A program made the translations under genes and the position numbers. A stretch of 64,000 bases of DNA from Rhizomys pruinosus (Eukaryota; Chordata; Mammalia; Rodentia; Spalacidae): positions 975,459-1,039,458 of the forward strand of contig VZQC01007082.1 of assembly GCA_009823505.1 (NCBI GenBank). The letters are read 5' to 3'. The notes beneath the pieces were generated by a model. That model was not told where the DNA came from. It worked only from the letters and a program-made list of their open reading frames with translations, and ran no database searches. Each line of letters begins with the position of its first letter. The stretch's first letter is position 1. Shown piece by piece: positions 36,440 to 47,409 of the stretch.

Positions 36440-38370
36440 CTGTCTAAGGCAAACGGAACAGGGATAATTTCTCACGGGTCTGTTTATAGGTGTAGGCAGT
36501 CAGCACCCATGCTATAAGGAAACAGATTCACTTCCCTCCTTTGTTACAAAGACTGAGAGAAAATACTAGCACACAGATGCCTGCTATTGAGCAATGCAAA
36601 AGCAGATGTAATTAAATGCAAAGCCACACCATCACCATGGTAGCCATTCTAAGTCACTTTGCAGGACAAAAGCACCTTAACAAGCATATAGATTTTGATG
36701 GAAAGTTTAGGAAAAGAGTTTGGGAGGAGTGAGGTATGTTTACTCTGCTCTGAGCAAGCCTTTATTTACATTCATAAGATGGGAGGGGCCCAACTTTCAG
36801 ATAAATGCTGTCAAACTGGCCTATTTCATCTTTAGAATCTCCATCTCTGAGCAGTTATTGGTCCCATTTCACTGATGAGGAAATTATAAGGCTTGAGAGC
36901 TGGTCCATGCCAGGGCCTTCTTGAGCTTGCTGGTCAACCAAACCCCAAGCCTTCTCAAGCCTGTATATCAAAGATGCATAAATGATCATTGTAAACAAGG
37001 TCCAATAGGAATAATGCCGGTAATGACCACTCACTTATGGTTGACCTTATCTGGGGCTGAAGGTTCTTGTGGCACTGCCAGAACAACACGTATCACCCAC
37101 ACTACCCCAGGAGTGGCGTAAGCCCATCAGTCTTGGTCTAGCATTCTGCAGTCAGTGGCAGGATCTGTCTGCTACCCATGTCTGCACTCCATAGGCAGGC
37201 TTTACCACATCTGGAATCTGCCTGTCCCCATGAAGCAGCAGTCTATAGCTGTAGCACCAAGATGTCGGCAGAACGTTACATCCCAGCTTCTTATTCTCTG
37301 GGATAATTATTCATCTTATTGACTCCTTAGGGTCTGAGCTAGACACTCAGGATTCTTGTGTCCGTGCCCAGCAGCAGACTACCTGAGGGGAATAAAACAC
37401 CCTGCCATGGAATTTCATAAACCACCACAGAAAAACTATCAGTAAAGTCCAAGGAACTGTCCAGACATTTGGCAGCATCTAGCACACCCCAAGTCCTTCA
37501 CTATTTCCTCCTTCATGGTATCAGTCTAGCAGTCCTAGGAGTTGGCATACTTCTCACTCTTAGGCTACTAACTTCAGCTCATCCAGGACCAAAGACTGAC
37601 CTTGAAAACCAGACTACTCTGGCTGAAAAGCTTGGCTCTGTCCTTGAATTGTTACCTCTTGACAAGCAGGAGAAAGTTGAAAGAGCAACACAGTCCACCT
37701 CAAATTCTGTCATTCTGAGTGTGAGTCCAGTGCTCTGTCCTGGGAGCATGGTGTATCCCTGATCCAAGCAGCACCCTGACCAGTTGGCAGTGCAGAGCAG
37801 TGGTGTCAGACTGTGGTTGGAATATCAACCAGCCACTTGCAAGTCTATGGCCATGAACAGACTTTCTGTGGTCTCACCGATGGAAGAATGGTATTCATCA
37901 TTTGAGTGGATTCAAGCAAACCCCACTGAAACATTTCAGTTGCCCTGACTAGTGAAGGGGAGATGAGGCTCTATAAGAATTATGAGTATCCCTGTGACAG
38001 GCCCAGAAGGGGACGCTTGGCAGCCGTGGTATGTGCTTGTTTTGAATTGAGTGTTTTGACTGGCTTGGAATTTCCGGTCATTTACAGGTCCAGCACTTTC
38101 TTTGCTTACAGACCAACATTTACATTCTCTGTCTGGCCTTATAAACATTTGCAATGGAAGCTGCTGGGCAAGAGGATTGCCAGCTCTTTGCCTGCTGGGA
38201 TATTTCATCATCCCGCGGCCTGACCTGGAACTAAAAATCTTATCTAGTTTAGAATTCTCTCTTCCAACAAAGCGCCATCATAGACTGTTTTCTCTGAAAA
38301 CTGGAATCTCGTTTTGTTGTCTGTTGGGACTCAGAGCTACCGTGGGAGGATCTCACAAACAGACTTTGAG
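36440..38370. other. Intronic sequence, mostly unassigned
   Basis: A weak reversed MIR motif lies near 36860-36910 (ttcactgatgaggaaattat). A long frame at 37421-37948 with one stop is discussed under rejected items. Confidence 0.35.
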
Positions 38371-38388
38371 CAATTAAAACACAGCTTG

Positions 38389-38774
38389 GGGGCTGGAGAG
38401 ATGGCCTAGCAGTTAAGAGCGCCGACTGCTCTTACAGAGGACCCGGGTTCGATCCCCAGCACCCACATGGCAGCCGAGAGCCATCTGAAACTCCAGTTCC
38501 AGGAGAACTCCAGTTCCAGGGGAATCCGACACCCTCTTCTGACCTCCTCGGCATTGCACAACACGGGTGCACAAACTTGCATGCAGACAGTACATTGATA
38601 CACATACAGAAATAAATAAATGCCGGGCGTGGTGGTGCACACCTTTAATCCTAGCACTTGGGAGGCAGAGGCACGTGGATCTCTGTGAGTTCAAGGCCAG
38701 CCTGGTCTACAGAGTGAGTTCCAGGACAGCCAGAGCTACAGGGAGACCCTGTCTCATGAAAAAAAAAAAAAAAA
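38389..38774 (+). mobile_element. Composite B2 plus B1 insertion inside one target duplication
   Basis: A B2 with the internal duplication (38389-38621) ends in an aataaataaa tail and passes directly into a full-length B1 (gccgggcgtggtggtgcac from 38622), which ends in an A20 tail. The only flanking duplication, aaaacacagcttg, is at 38376-38388 and 38775-38787, outside both SINEs. Confidence 0.95.
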
Positions 38775-38789
38775 AAAACACAGCTTGCC

Positions 38790-39018
38790 CGGACACCAGG
38801 AATATTGCCCTGCAAGACGCTGGCCGCTGCTCCCCATAAGCAGAGGCCTGCGAGCCCCTATCCAAGTTATAGTGAGACTACAGAAACACACCACACCTTT
38901 TGAGGGGGCAAAGCAAATTCACATTTCCAAAGGCATCAGCTCTGGTGACCCTGGGCTTCCCTGACTAAGTGATATAATAGTCTCTCATAGTTTCTAAGGA
39001 TGAAAAATAATGAATGTA
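38790..39018. other. Intronic sequence, no feature recognised
   Basis: Short spacer between two SINE insertions. Confidence 0.35.
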
Positions 39019-39032
39019 CAAAAAAACAGTTA

Positions 39033-39253
39033 TGGACTGGAGAGATGGCTCAGTGGTTAAGAGCACGGAGCTCTTGCAGAGAACCCAGGTTTAATTCCCA
39101 ATACCCATGTGGTGGCTAACAACTATTTATAATTCCAGTTCCAGGGGATCTGACACCCTTTTCTGACCTCCATGGGCACTGCATGACATGGGTGAACTTA
39201 CATACATGCAGGAAATATACTCATACACATAAAATAAAATAATGAAATATTTT
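39033..39253 (+). mobile_element. B2 SINE with target duplication
   Basis: Standard B2 without the internal duplication. aaaaacagtta flanks it at 39022-39032 and 39254-39264. Confidence 0.93.
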
Positions 39254-39269
39254 AAAAACAGTTACAAAC

Positions 39270-39640
39270 CCAGAGTTAAGCAAACCCTTTCCTCAGAGAA
39301 CAATAAAGATTTTTATTTCTGGTGGAAGCTGCCTGTCATTCTTTGAGAAAGACAGATATCTATTCTCCGGGAACCTGCACAGGGCTGTATTAACCAAAGA
39401 TGGTTCTCTCTGTACCCTTCTCCCTTTAGAAGCTAGGTCTCCTGCAGTGTGCTCCTTCTGCCACATTCACAGGACATCTGCGCTAGGTAGGAGAGAGGCT
39501 GCCTCTCCTGCTTCCAGGGATTCCCAGGAGTACCAGAGCTAGGATGGTTATGGATCCTTTCTTCTGGATCCCAAGAGTTCCTGAGCAAATACCACTTTCT
39601 GATTTGTTTGATGGATGAATGGTGGATAAGCCACATGTCT
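39270..39640. other. Intronic sequence, no feature recognised
   Basis: No repeat or exon recognised. Confidence 0.35.
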
Positions 39641-39643
39641 CTA

Positions 39644-39979
39644 CTTCACCCCTGTTCTTCTGTCCTACACACCTCTCTACTGCTTCACTCCACTTCTTCT
39701 GTCCTACACATGTCTCTACTTCTTTGCCCCTGTTCTTCTGTCCTACACATGTCTCTACTGCTTCACCCCTGTTCTTCTGTCCTACATATGTCTCTACTGC
39801 TTCGTCCCTGTTCTTCTGTCCCACACATCTCTACTGCTTCATCCCTGTTCTTCTGTCCCACACGTGTCTCTACTGCTTCACCCCTGTTCTGTCCCACACA
39901 TGTCTCTATGCTTCACCCCTGTTCTTCTGTCCCACACATGTCTCTACTGCTTCACCCCTGTTCTTCTGTCCTATACTGG
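39644..39979 (+). repeat. 39-bp minisatellite, about 9 copies
   Basis: Units begin cttcacccctgttcttctgt and end tgtctctactg. Starts are at 39644, 39683, 39722, 39761, 39800, 39837, 39876, 39911 and 39950, so two units are shorter (37 and 35 bp). It is pyrimidine-rich on the plus strand and unrelated in sequence to the 39-bp array at 30373. Confidence 0.96.
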
Positions 39980-40004
39980 ACACTTCAGCAAAATAAATGA
40001 ACAT

Positions 40005-40074
40005 GATATGTGTAGTCACTCTAAGGGCATTTTGAGCACGATATGTGTAGTCACTCTAAGGGCATTTTGAATAC
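40005..40074 (+). repeat. 35-bp tandem duplication
   Basis: gatatgtgtagtcactctaa plus the next 15 bases occurs at 40005 and again at 40040, nearly identical. Confidence 0.95.
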
Positions 40075-40170
40075 ATCGTTCCTGGGGAGGGTAGAGGAGT
40101 AAAAGTGAGACTGCTGGAAATGCTGGCTTTAGAAAGGCTTGGATGGGTGGCTTTATGGAGATGAGCACAG

Positions 40171-40250
40171 TGAGGAGCAGCGAGGGACAGTGAGGGGCAG
40201 CGAGGGGCAGTGAGGGGCAGTGAGGGGCAGCTAGGGGCAGCTAGGGGCAG
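40171..40250 (+). repeat. 10-bp tandem repeat, 8 copies
   Basis: Eight decamers of the type tgaggggcag, with cgaggggcag and ctaggggcag variants. G-rich on the plus strand and therefore C-rich in the Grid1 transcript sense. Confidence 0.95.
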
Positions 40251-40254
40251 GTGG

Positions 40255-40810
40255 GACCATTCCAAGGACACTTGCCCAGTGTATCCCATCACCAACCGCC
40301 CCCCACACCAGATCAGTGCCAACCAGAGAGAGGCTCCCTTCTGCTGAGAACCAGTACTCATCTCCTGGGGAAGAGGCATGCTCATCTGTACCTCAGCTGA
40401 GCCACAGTTCTTCTGAGGCTGAAATATAGCTGACAGAACAGAGGTGTGCCGTGGTCCTGTCATACACCTGTAACAAGATGCTTGCTGAGAACAGTGATGG
40501 ATTCTGACCGTGACATTCTCTGAGTAAACATTGTATGGCTCCTCACTGCTGTCGGGGTGAAGTGACCCTTCCAATACCATTCCCTCGACCATGCAGGACT
40601 TGTCCCACTTAAGTCATCCAGCTCTACCTTAAACTTTGTCCTCTTGCCAGACTGATTTTCCCTCTAAGTTCCTAGTGCTTTCTCTCCCCTCTGGTACCTT
40701 TCATCTCCAAAAGGAAGCATCCTAAGCATGCAGCCAGCTCCACAGAACACTCAGCTCAGCTACACGTCACCGCCCCAGCCACGAAGCTGCCATTGAAAAT
40801 AATCCCCTCC
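40255..40810. other. Intronic sequence, no feature recognised
   Basis: The 178-codon minus-strand frame over 40056-40592 is partly the 10-bp repeat and resembles nothing known. Confidence 0.35.
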
Positions 40811-40814
40811 CCTG

Positions 40815-41215
40815 TGTATGGGCTGCAATGCATGTCACAAAACAGATATGCCGAGGTCCTACCCTCCAGTATCTGAGAACACACCCTTATTTGGAGATAA
40901 GTTAAATGAGGTCATTGGGGTATGCTATATATCAGTACAGCTGATGACCTTATTAAAAGAGAAAATTTGGATAGAGACACAGTCACACATTTTACAAAGT
41001 GAAAATGAAGGCCAAGAACAGGCTAATTCCTGTTTAAGACATGAAATAACAAAAATGGCCAACAACCATCTGACACTACAGGAGCAGCAATGAACAGATG
41101 TGCCCTCCTAGCCCACAGACCACCCTGCTCCTGTCCTTCAGCCTCTGGAACTATAGGACAATACATTTCTGTTATCCAAGACCCATGATTACGGTGCTTT
41201 GTCATGGCCCAAGAA
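40815..41215 (+). mobile_element. MLT1-type MaLR LTR
   Basis: It follows the MLT1 pattern: a tatgggctgcaatgcatgtc start region, gagataagttaaatgaggtc near 40895, aaaagagaaaatttggatag near 40955, and a final block of tctggaactataggacaata, catttctgttatccaaga and ggtgctttgtcatggccc. It is a diverged solo LTR with no internal region. Confidence 0.75.
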
Positions 41216-41219
41216 GCCC

Positions 41220-42385
41220 TTCCTCATCGCACCACTGTCTCACTATACTACGTTGAATAACTGCATTGCTGCTATGAACTGCCAAATGCCACTTCATGAA
41301 GGAGACTGTGTTCCCACACTGACCTCTTTATCTCCCAGCCCTAACAAAATGCCATACACAGGAGCAAATGATCTCTTTGCTATAAAAAATGTGCAGCCAA
41401 TGAATGGTTGGATGGTGGGTGGATAGGCAATTCTTATAGTATGGTCATTAAGTCATTAGCATAAGGTGATGCTACTGCAGTACTGTTATCCACAAACACC
41501 CAGCCCAATCCACATACTTAGTGTGCTCAATGAGACTGCCTAATGGACAAGTAAGCAAACAAATGAGCCAATTAACTGATGAAGATACACTCCCGGGAGT
41601 GTAAGATGCCCAGTGTCCCTCCCAGCTCAGTTTACTTCCAGTGCCACGTCCCTCTAGGGAATTTTGTCATATGCCACAGTTGCTATGAATTACTGGCACT
41701 ACAGGGGAGAACAAAGACCCAGCAGAGAGCTCCTGATCAAGGCTCCCAGCGCCACAGCCCCTTGAATGATAGTCTGATGTTAGCATGTAAGGATCTCCAG
41801 GAAGTGGAGGCATGTAGTTTAGAGGATGCCTACCTGACCGGCTCTGGGTAAAATCTTCATGAACCCTGGGGAACAAGAATGAACAACTCCCCTTTCCTAT
41901 GAGGAAGGCCAGACATACAGGGAAGCAACCTCTTTGTGGCATTGCAGCCAATGAGAGGGTGGAGAAAGATTTCTGCCTAGTGGTGCCTGACTCCAAAATG
42001 TTCGTCCCTTAAAATGAGAGCATTACATTTAGACCAACCTTACAGCTCAGACTTCACAATCTGTTTCCATCTTTCATCTCTTGTGATGATATCTGAATAT
42101 ATTCATGCTTTGTGATCCCATGTGGTTAGACGGACCATTTTCACAGTCCCAGCCGATCTCAACTGCAAATGGGGAACCCAACCAATGAGTTGAGCCTTTG
42201 CAGGGGGTCAAGCTGAAAGCCACAATCATGAATGCTTAGGGATGATGGAGGCAGAGATATTAGAATCTGAGGCTTCATTTCCCCCAAAAGGAAATGAAGC
42301 CCAGGAGGGCACAATAGGTCCCCTTTCTGCCTGGAGACTTTCCTTTCAACTTTTCAATCTGAAAAGGTTTCATTAAGTGATGTAT
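41220..42385. other. Intronic sequence, no feature recognised
   Basis: No repeat or exon recognised. Confidence 0.35.
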
Positions 42386-42389
42386 GTCA

Positions 42390-42545
42390 GTGAAAAGTGT
42401 TAGCTTTAATTCAACAAACTTATATTTGAATCTGCTACACACTGGGTATATAGACTTGTTGTCTGCTTCCCCATCTGCAATAGTAGGTCAATGTAGTAAA
42501 AATTAAATGGATATCATTTATGGAAAGCAGTTAGTACTAGCGTAG
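42390..42545 (+). mobile_element. MIR SINE, diverged
   Basis: Features such as ttcccCATCTGCAATAGTAGG and aaattaaatggatatcattt in the expected order suggest an old MIR. Confidence 0.5.
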
Positions 42546-42597
42546 AGTTATATCACACAATTAACTCTTTCTCTCTTTCTTTCTCTTGATCTCTTTT

Positions 42598-42940
42598 TGT
42601 TGGTCCTCCATATCTACAGGTTTTGTATCTAAGGTTTCAACCAATTATAAGTTGAAAAAAATATGAAAAAAGTGCATTTGTACTGAACATACACAGAATT
42701 TCTCCTTGTCACTATTTTCTAAAGATTACAGCATAATAGTTACTTGCATATAACTTGCATCGTATCAGGTATTATGAATAATCAGAAATGATTTAAAATA
42801 CATGAGGAAATGTAGGAAGACTATATGTATGAAGGCTATATGGTTTCACCACTTTATATAAGTGATGAAATTCTTTAATTTTCATATCCACAGGGGACAG
42901 AAGACCTGGAGCCAGTTCCATATGGATACTAAAGGATGGT
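42598..42940. mobile_element. MER2-like DNA transposon (Tc1/mariner, Tigger group)
   Basis: The ends ttggtcctccatatctacag (42600) and gttccatatggatactaaag (42916) form imperfect inverted termini of MER2 type. Inside are gtgcatttgtactgaacata and atgatttaaaatacatgagg, as in MER2. It is non-autonomous and old. Confidence 0.75.
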
Positions 42941-42944
42941 ATAA

Positions 42945-44110
42945 ATAAACATACAGCTTTGAGTATATAGTATATTTCATGATACAGCCCAAAACAGTAA
43001 TATGTCAATAAATGACCCTCATTCCTAATGCCATCATTGTGTCTACTATATTATTAGTAGTACCTCTAGTATTGCTGAGGCAATTTCCCTTAAAAGGTCA
43101 TGAAAATGAAAGTGATTGATATTGCAAGTAGGTTCCTTCTCTGTTGGGCCAATATTCTGCAATTTCATATCTACCAAACAAAATCTCAGCATCCCCAGGG
43201 TCCTTGCTTGGCCAAGGATCAGCCCTGGAGTTCAAGAGAAAGGGCATCGAAAACTCAGATCCAAAGCCCTCTAAAGAATCACTTGGATCCACACTTTGGT
43301 TTTTCTTCCTTCTTCCCATAATCCTAAAGGGTTAACATGGCAATGAAAGCATGGGATCCTAATTCTTAGGATATTAATTAAAGTGAAAACTGCAGATGGT
43401 GTTTAATAACAACTTAGTCCCAGCAGGTTCCAGGCACTTTACCTAAATCAAACACATCAGAAAGTTGGCATGAGAATCACAGAGGCTGTCCCTGCCACAT
43501 CTGTCCAGGGACACGTGTTCTTACCTAGAGTGAAAGTAACAAACCATCTCTATTACTTATGCAGATGTGGCCTTAAATTGCTTGACAGTCTGATTCTTCC
43601 CCACCATCTTCTAGAGCCAAAAATAAAGGAGTATTGATTGCAAAGATTAATAGCACAGCCCAAGAAGAAAAATGGTGCAAAACACCTTTTTCTCTCCTTT
43701 TGTGATATAAACGCCTGCCACCCCTGCAACCTAATTTTGTCACCCAGCACATGGGAGTGTATTAATTAAAGTGACACCAAGGACAGGAAAATCTGAGCTC
43801 TTGGGGTGATGACTGAAAATACATAAATATGCATCTCAGGCTGTCTCAGGAAGGGAGGCACATTGCCAAGCAAGATCAGCATAATTCCTCTAAGAGGAGG
43901 TGGGAGGGGTGTACATGGCTCACCCCCAGATGTCAGGGCCAGGTTCTCACAGATCCCCCCTGAACCCAAACAAATGAATTACCCAAAGAGCAGCTACCTG
44001 ATAGCCCACATTTTTTCCTAAAAATAATCAGACTATCACTTAGTAAATATCTCCTAATAGGACCTGAGGAGTAGCTAAAATTAATGAATATTTATTACAC
44101 ACCTATGTTT
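42945..44110. other. Intronic sequence, no feature recognised
   Basis: No repeat or exon recognised. Confidence 0.35.
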
Positions 44111-44117
44111 TCAGAAT

Positions 44118-44350
44118 ACAGGTGGCACTGACTTATAATAGTTCAACTTAAAATCTTTCAGCTTTACAATGATACAAAATGGATGTTTTCTATTTTTAAA
44201 TTTAGAATATTGATACTATATGACAGCCTCTATTCTTTGTTAAGATGTTGGGCAGCAGTAGCATGAAAATGGATTTTGACTTAGGATACTTTCAGTTTAC
44301 AATGGATTTATTGAGATAAAGGCTCATTGTATGTTGAGGAACATCTATAT
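44118..44350. mobile_element. Tigger-type DNA transposon remnant
   Basis: The stretch gttcaacttaaaatctttca, then tttacaatgatacaaaatgg, and at the far end ttcagtttacaatggattta and tatgttgaggaacatctata match the terminal regions of a Tigger-family element. Confidence 0.65.
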
Positions 44351-44364
44351 ACTGAGACAGATAG

Positions 44365-44465
44365 GGTCATGCTATTTTGCAGGTGAAGAATCTGAGGCCC
44401 TTTGTGATCTAGTAAGTGTGGCTCAGCCAGAATTAAAATCCAGGCTATACTAAAAACCTTTTCTA
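44365..44465 (-). mobile_element. MIR fragment, reverse orientation
   Basis: It has attttgcaggtgaagaatct and taagtgtggctcagccagaa. Confidence 0.5.
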
Positions 44466-44529
44466 ATACTGCTTTGATAGAAGAGGAGGACTGGAAAAGG
44501 ATGGGAGAGTTCAGATGAGGAGGAGATGG

Positions 44530-46040
44530 GGGAAGGGATAATTAAAACTCAGGACTTTTGAAAAAGACATGGAAACCTGCTACTTTGTAAGCTTTGTATA
44601 TGTATGTATATATGTGTATATAGTCACATAAAAGGATTTAATTGGAGCTACCATATACAAGGGGTAATGTTCCTTCCAGAAGCTATTGGTTGTCAAATAT
44701 AAAACTCAATGCCAGGTGTGGGATACTTCATTTGAGTTACTGATCAGGAGTGTCCCAGAGTGCCCCCTCAAACAATATAAACTATTGCTAATACTCCTGG
44801 CTACCCACCAGTACTTGATGGTAAGACCCTGTCACCAAGGACATCCCACATTTTGGTCACAGGACATGGAGAAATCAATTTCATATTGAACAGGAAGCTT
44901 CCTCCCTGATGTTAGGGATGCTAGGTTACATAGCATGTAGGCTGCTGGGGAAAAATCATCAGTAGTCTTACTTATATGTGAACTCCGTGAAGTATAATAA
45001 TCATAATCACCAGTGTCCAAGATATGCTCATGGGTGCAATATTAGTACAAATGTTATGGGGATAAGAAACTGCTTTTTGATTGGATTTAAAGTCTGCTCA
45101 ACAAGAGGAAATGCATATCTAGTACTCTGAATCTGTCCAAGAACCCATGGTTGGGGCACTCACAAGCCCTAGGGGGTGAATCTACTAATATTCTGTTAAA
45201 TAGACATAGTATAAAAGTAACTGCTAACTTTATACCTGTATAAATTGGGACAGTGAACAGTGATTAATGCAGAAAATCGCAAGTGATCAAATTGCAGAGA
45301 ATAAGTGTCAGTGGCGTGCTCCAGCCATGAACAGGACATCTGTGTCTCCCTCTCCCAAGGCTCAGGTATCATCCCAGAAAGAAGGGTGGAAAGACTCTAG
45401 GAATCAGAGGTTGGGGAGAACTGGGGTGAAATAGTGTCTTCTGGAAATGAAGGACTTCTGGGGCTGGAGAGATGGCCTAGCGGTTAAGAGCACCGACTGC
45501 TCTTACAGAGGACCCAGGTTCGATCCCCAGCACCCACATGGCGGCCGAGAGCCGTCTGAAACTCCAATTCCAGGAGAACTCCAGCTCCAGGGGAATCCGA
45601 GACCCTCTTCTGACCTCCGCAGCGTTGCACAACATGGGTGCACAGACTTGCATGCAGGCAGTACATTCATACACATACAGAAATAAATAAAATTAAAAAA
45701 AAAAAAAGAAATGAAGGACTTCTGCAACCACTGCTGTGGTTGTCTGTAAAAGACTTGCACAAGATAGATCCAGTCAACACTCAAGCATGGAGGGAAGAGG
45801 GGCTCAGGATCCCCACCCCTAACCAAGAAGTTACAGTCAGTTGATGACTTCTCAGGGAGGGAAGAGTCCTTTTTTGTTTTTTTAATGATGTGGTTTCTGG
45901 CGGGTTGTCCTCCTCCAGTACATCACACACACTGAACTCCTGAATCACTTAAAACAAAAAAGAGGACCTGAAATTCGGAGGGGCAGGGTTGAGTGAGGTA
46001 GATCAGGATTAATAAAGAACTATTTTTCAAAAGAAAATGT
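44530..46040 (+). mobile_element. Rodent L1 3' UTR (Lx-like)
   Basis: About 1.3 kb of L1 3' UTR excluding the inserted B2. Landmarks are tgaatctgtccaagaaccca, then tggttggggcactcacaa near 45150, aacagtgattaatgcagaaa near 45256, a block near 45325 ending aacaggacatctgtgtc, and ctaaccaagaagttacagtc near 45819. It ends near an aataaagaac signal at about 46010. Confidence 0.8.
45461..45707 (+). mobile_element. B2 SINE, subfamily with internal duplication
   Basis: Full-length B2 with the internal duplication. gaaatgaaggacttctg (17 bp) is duplicated exactly at 45444-45460 and 45708-45724, within the L1 3' UTR, so this insertion is recent. Confidence 0.96.
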
Positions 46041-46044
46041 CTGG

Positions 46045-47055
46045 AAGGCTAGGGTAGAGCAGGCAGGTGTTTTCCAGGGTGGTACTCCCAGAGTAGTTCT
46101 CCTGGGGGTCATGAGTGGGAACCTTCCTCCAATCTCAGTACTTCCTTCTGCAGGACCTCCCCATTACCCCACCCACCAACAGAGGGTGAATTGGGGTTTT
46201 GAGTTCCTAACCAAGAGGCTTCTCTCCCAGAGATGAACAGATTCTGGTAATCTTGGGCACAGAAGTAAAAAATTAGGTTGGTATTAGCTTACAGGGCATG
46301 AGAGAATTATAGGTGGTTGATTATAGATGCTAATGTTTGCACTGTTTTTTTTTGTATGTGTGTAGGTCAATTTCATTGTAATCAATAAATCAGTTTCAAC
46401 AGCCAAGTACGCCAACAGCCAAGAGTTGCCCTCATTTCACAAACTGTAGAGGGATTCGGCCTCAGTCCTTCCTGAGCTCCTTAATCATCATTATCTCCTG
46501 AGGGTGCTACCTAGAATCCAAGGGCATCTAACACTACCTTGGTCCCTAATCATGTGCCTTCCTAAGCTGGCTCCTTCTTCATCATCTCATATTACTGTTT
46601 ATCCAGACACAAGTCAGGACCTGGCTGCCCTGCCCCTCATTTCAGCCTCTCTCGCATTTGTAATATCCCAGCAGGCATGATCAAATTGTCTCCACGGTAT
46701 TTCTCTGATCTCCCTCTTCTGACAACATCAGTTCTACTGCCCTAGTTTAAGAGAATACAAAGAATATTCATTCAGATACAAAGAGAGAGGAATAAGAGTG
46801 AGAGAGAGAGAGAGGAACTGAGTCTTTCTAACAGAACTATGTCATAGATTCCCAGGCCCCTCAGGCAAAATGACCACAAAGCTATGTCATACATGTGGCT
46901 GTCTTGGATGTAAACAGGCACCTTTACCTAGCATCTGAGAAGCCTGCTCTGCTTCATCTGCTGTTCTTCATGGGACAGCCCTCCACAGCACCCTGCTATG
47001 ACCCCCATATTGGAGAAAGGATGATGTCATGTGGCACCTCCTTCCTTTACTGAAA
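46045..47055. other. Intronic sequence, no strong feature
   Basis: Contains a short (GA)n run near 46797-46814. No exon or repeat recognised. Confidence 0.35.
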
Positions 47056-47060
47056 ATCAT

Positions 47061-47061
<1 letters not shown>

Positions 47062-47105
<44 letters not shown>
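47062..47105 (+). repeat. (CA)n microsatellite
   Basis: About 22 uninterrupted CA repeats. Confidence 0.97.
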
Positions 47106-47106
<1 letters not shown>

Positions 47107-47204
47107 CTCTTGTGTACTTGCTTTCCCCCTAATAAAAATTTAAAAGTAATGTATTTATTTAGGCTATTTTTTTAAAAAAGAAGACAGACAAATTAGTGAG
47201 TGCT

Positions 47205-47405
47205 ATGTATGAAGCAACTTTGCAGTATTTATAGAACAATCTTTTAGGTAGGGTCTATTATTATTATTAATCTACAGGAGAGGAATTTTGTGTTCAGAAG
47301 GTTAATTGGCTTGCTCGGTGTTACACATCTATTAAACACGAGCTCCAGGATATGAGGTCAGGGAATGTGGTTCCTGAGCACGCACCTCTAACCATGTTCT
47401 TTTGC
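47205..47405 (-). mobile_element. MIR SINE, reverse orientation
   Basis: It has atctacaggagaggaatttt, gttaattggcttgctcggtg, a ttacacatctat block and gcacgcacctctaaccatgt, the reverse of MIR. Confidence 0.7.
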
Positions 47406-47409
47406 TCAT

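Noticed and set aside
35871..36517. Thr/His-rich and Val/Cys-rich frames up to 198 codons
   Set aside because: Direct translation of a CA/TG microsatellite.
37421..37948. A 175-codon plus-strand frame with one TGA at 37760, containing a hydrophobic stretch (LAVLGVGILLTLRLLT)
   Set aside because: I considered a retropseudogene, but recognised no parent protein and saw no A tail or target duplication. A rough estimate shows that a frame this long with one stop is expected several times by chance in 64 kb.
39483..40000. Repetitive frames over 39483-40000 on both strands
   Set aside because: They translate the 39-bp minisatellite.
40056..40592. 178-codon minus-strand frame
   Set aside because: Part of it is the 10-bp GAGGGGCAG-type repeat and the rest resembles nothing known.
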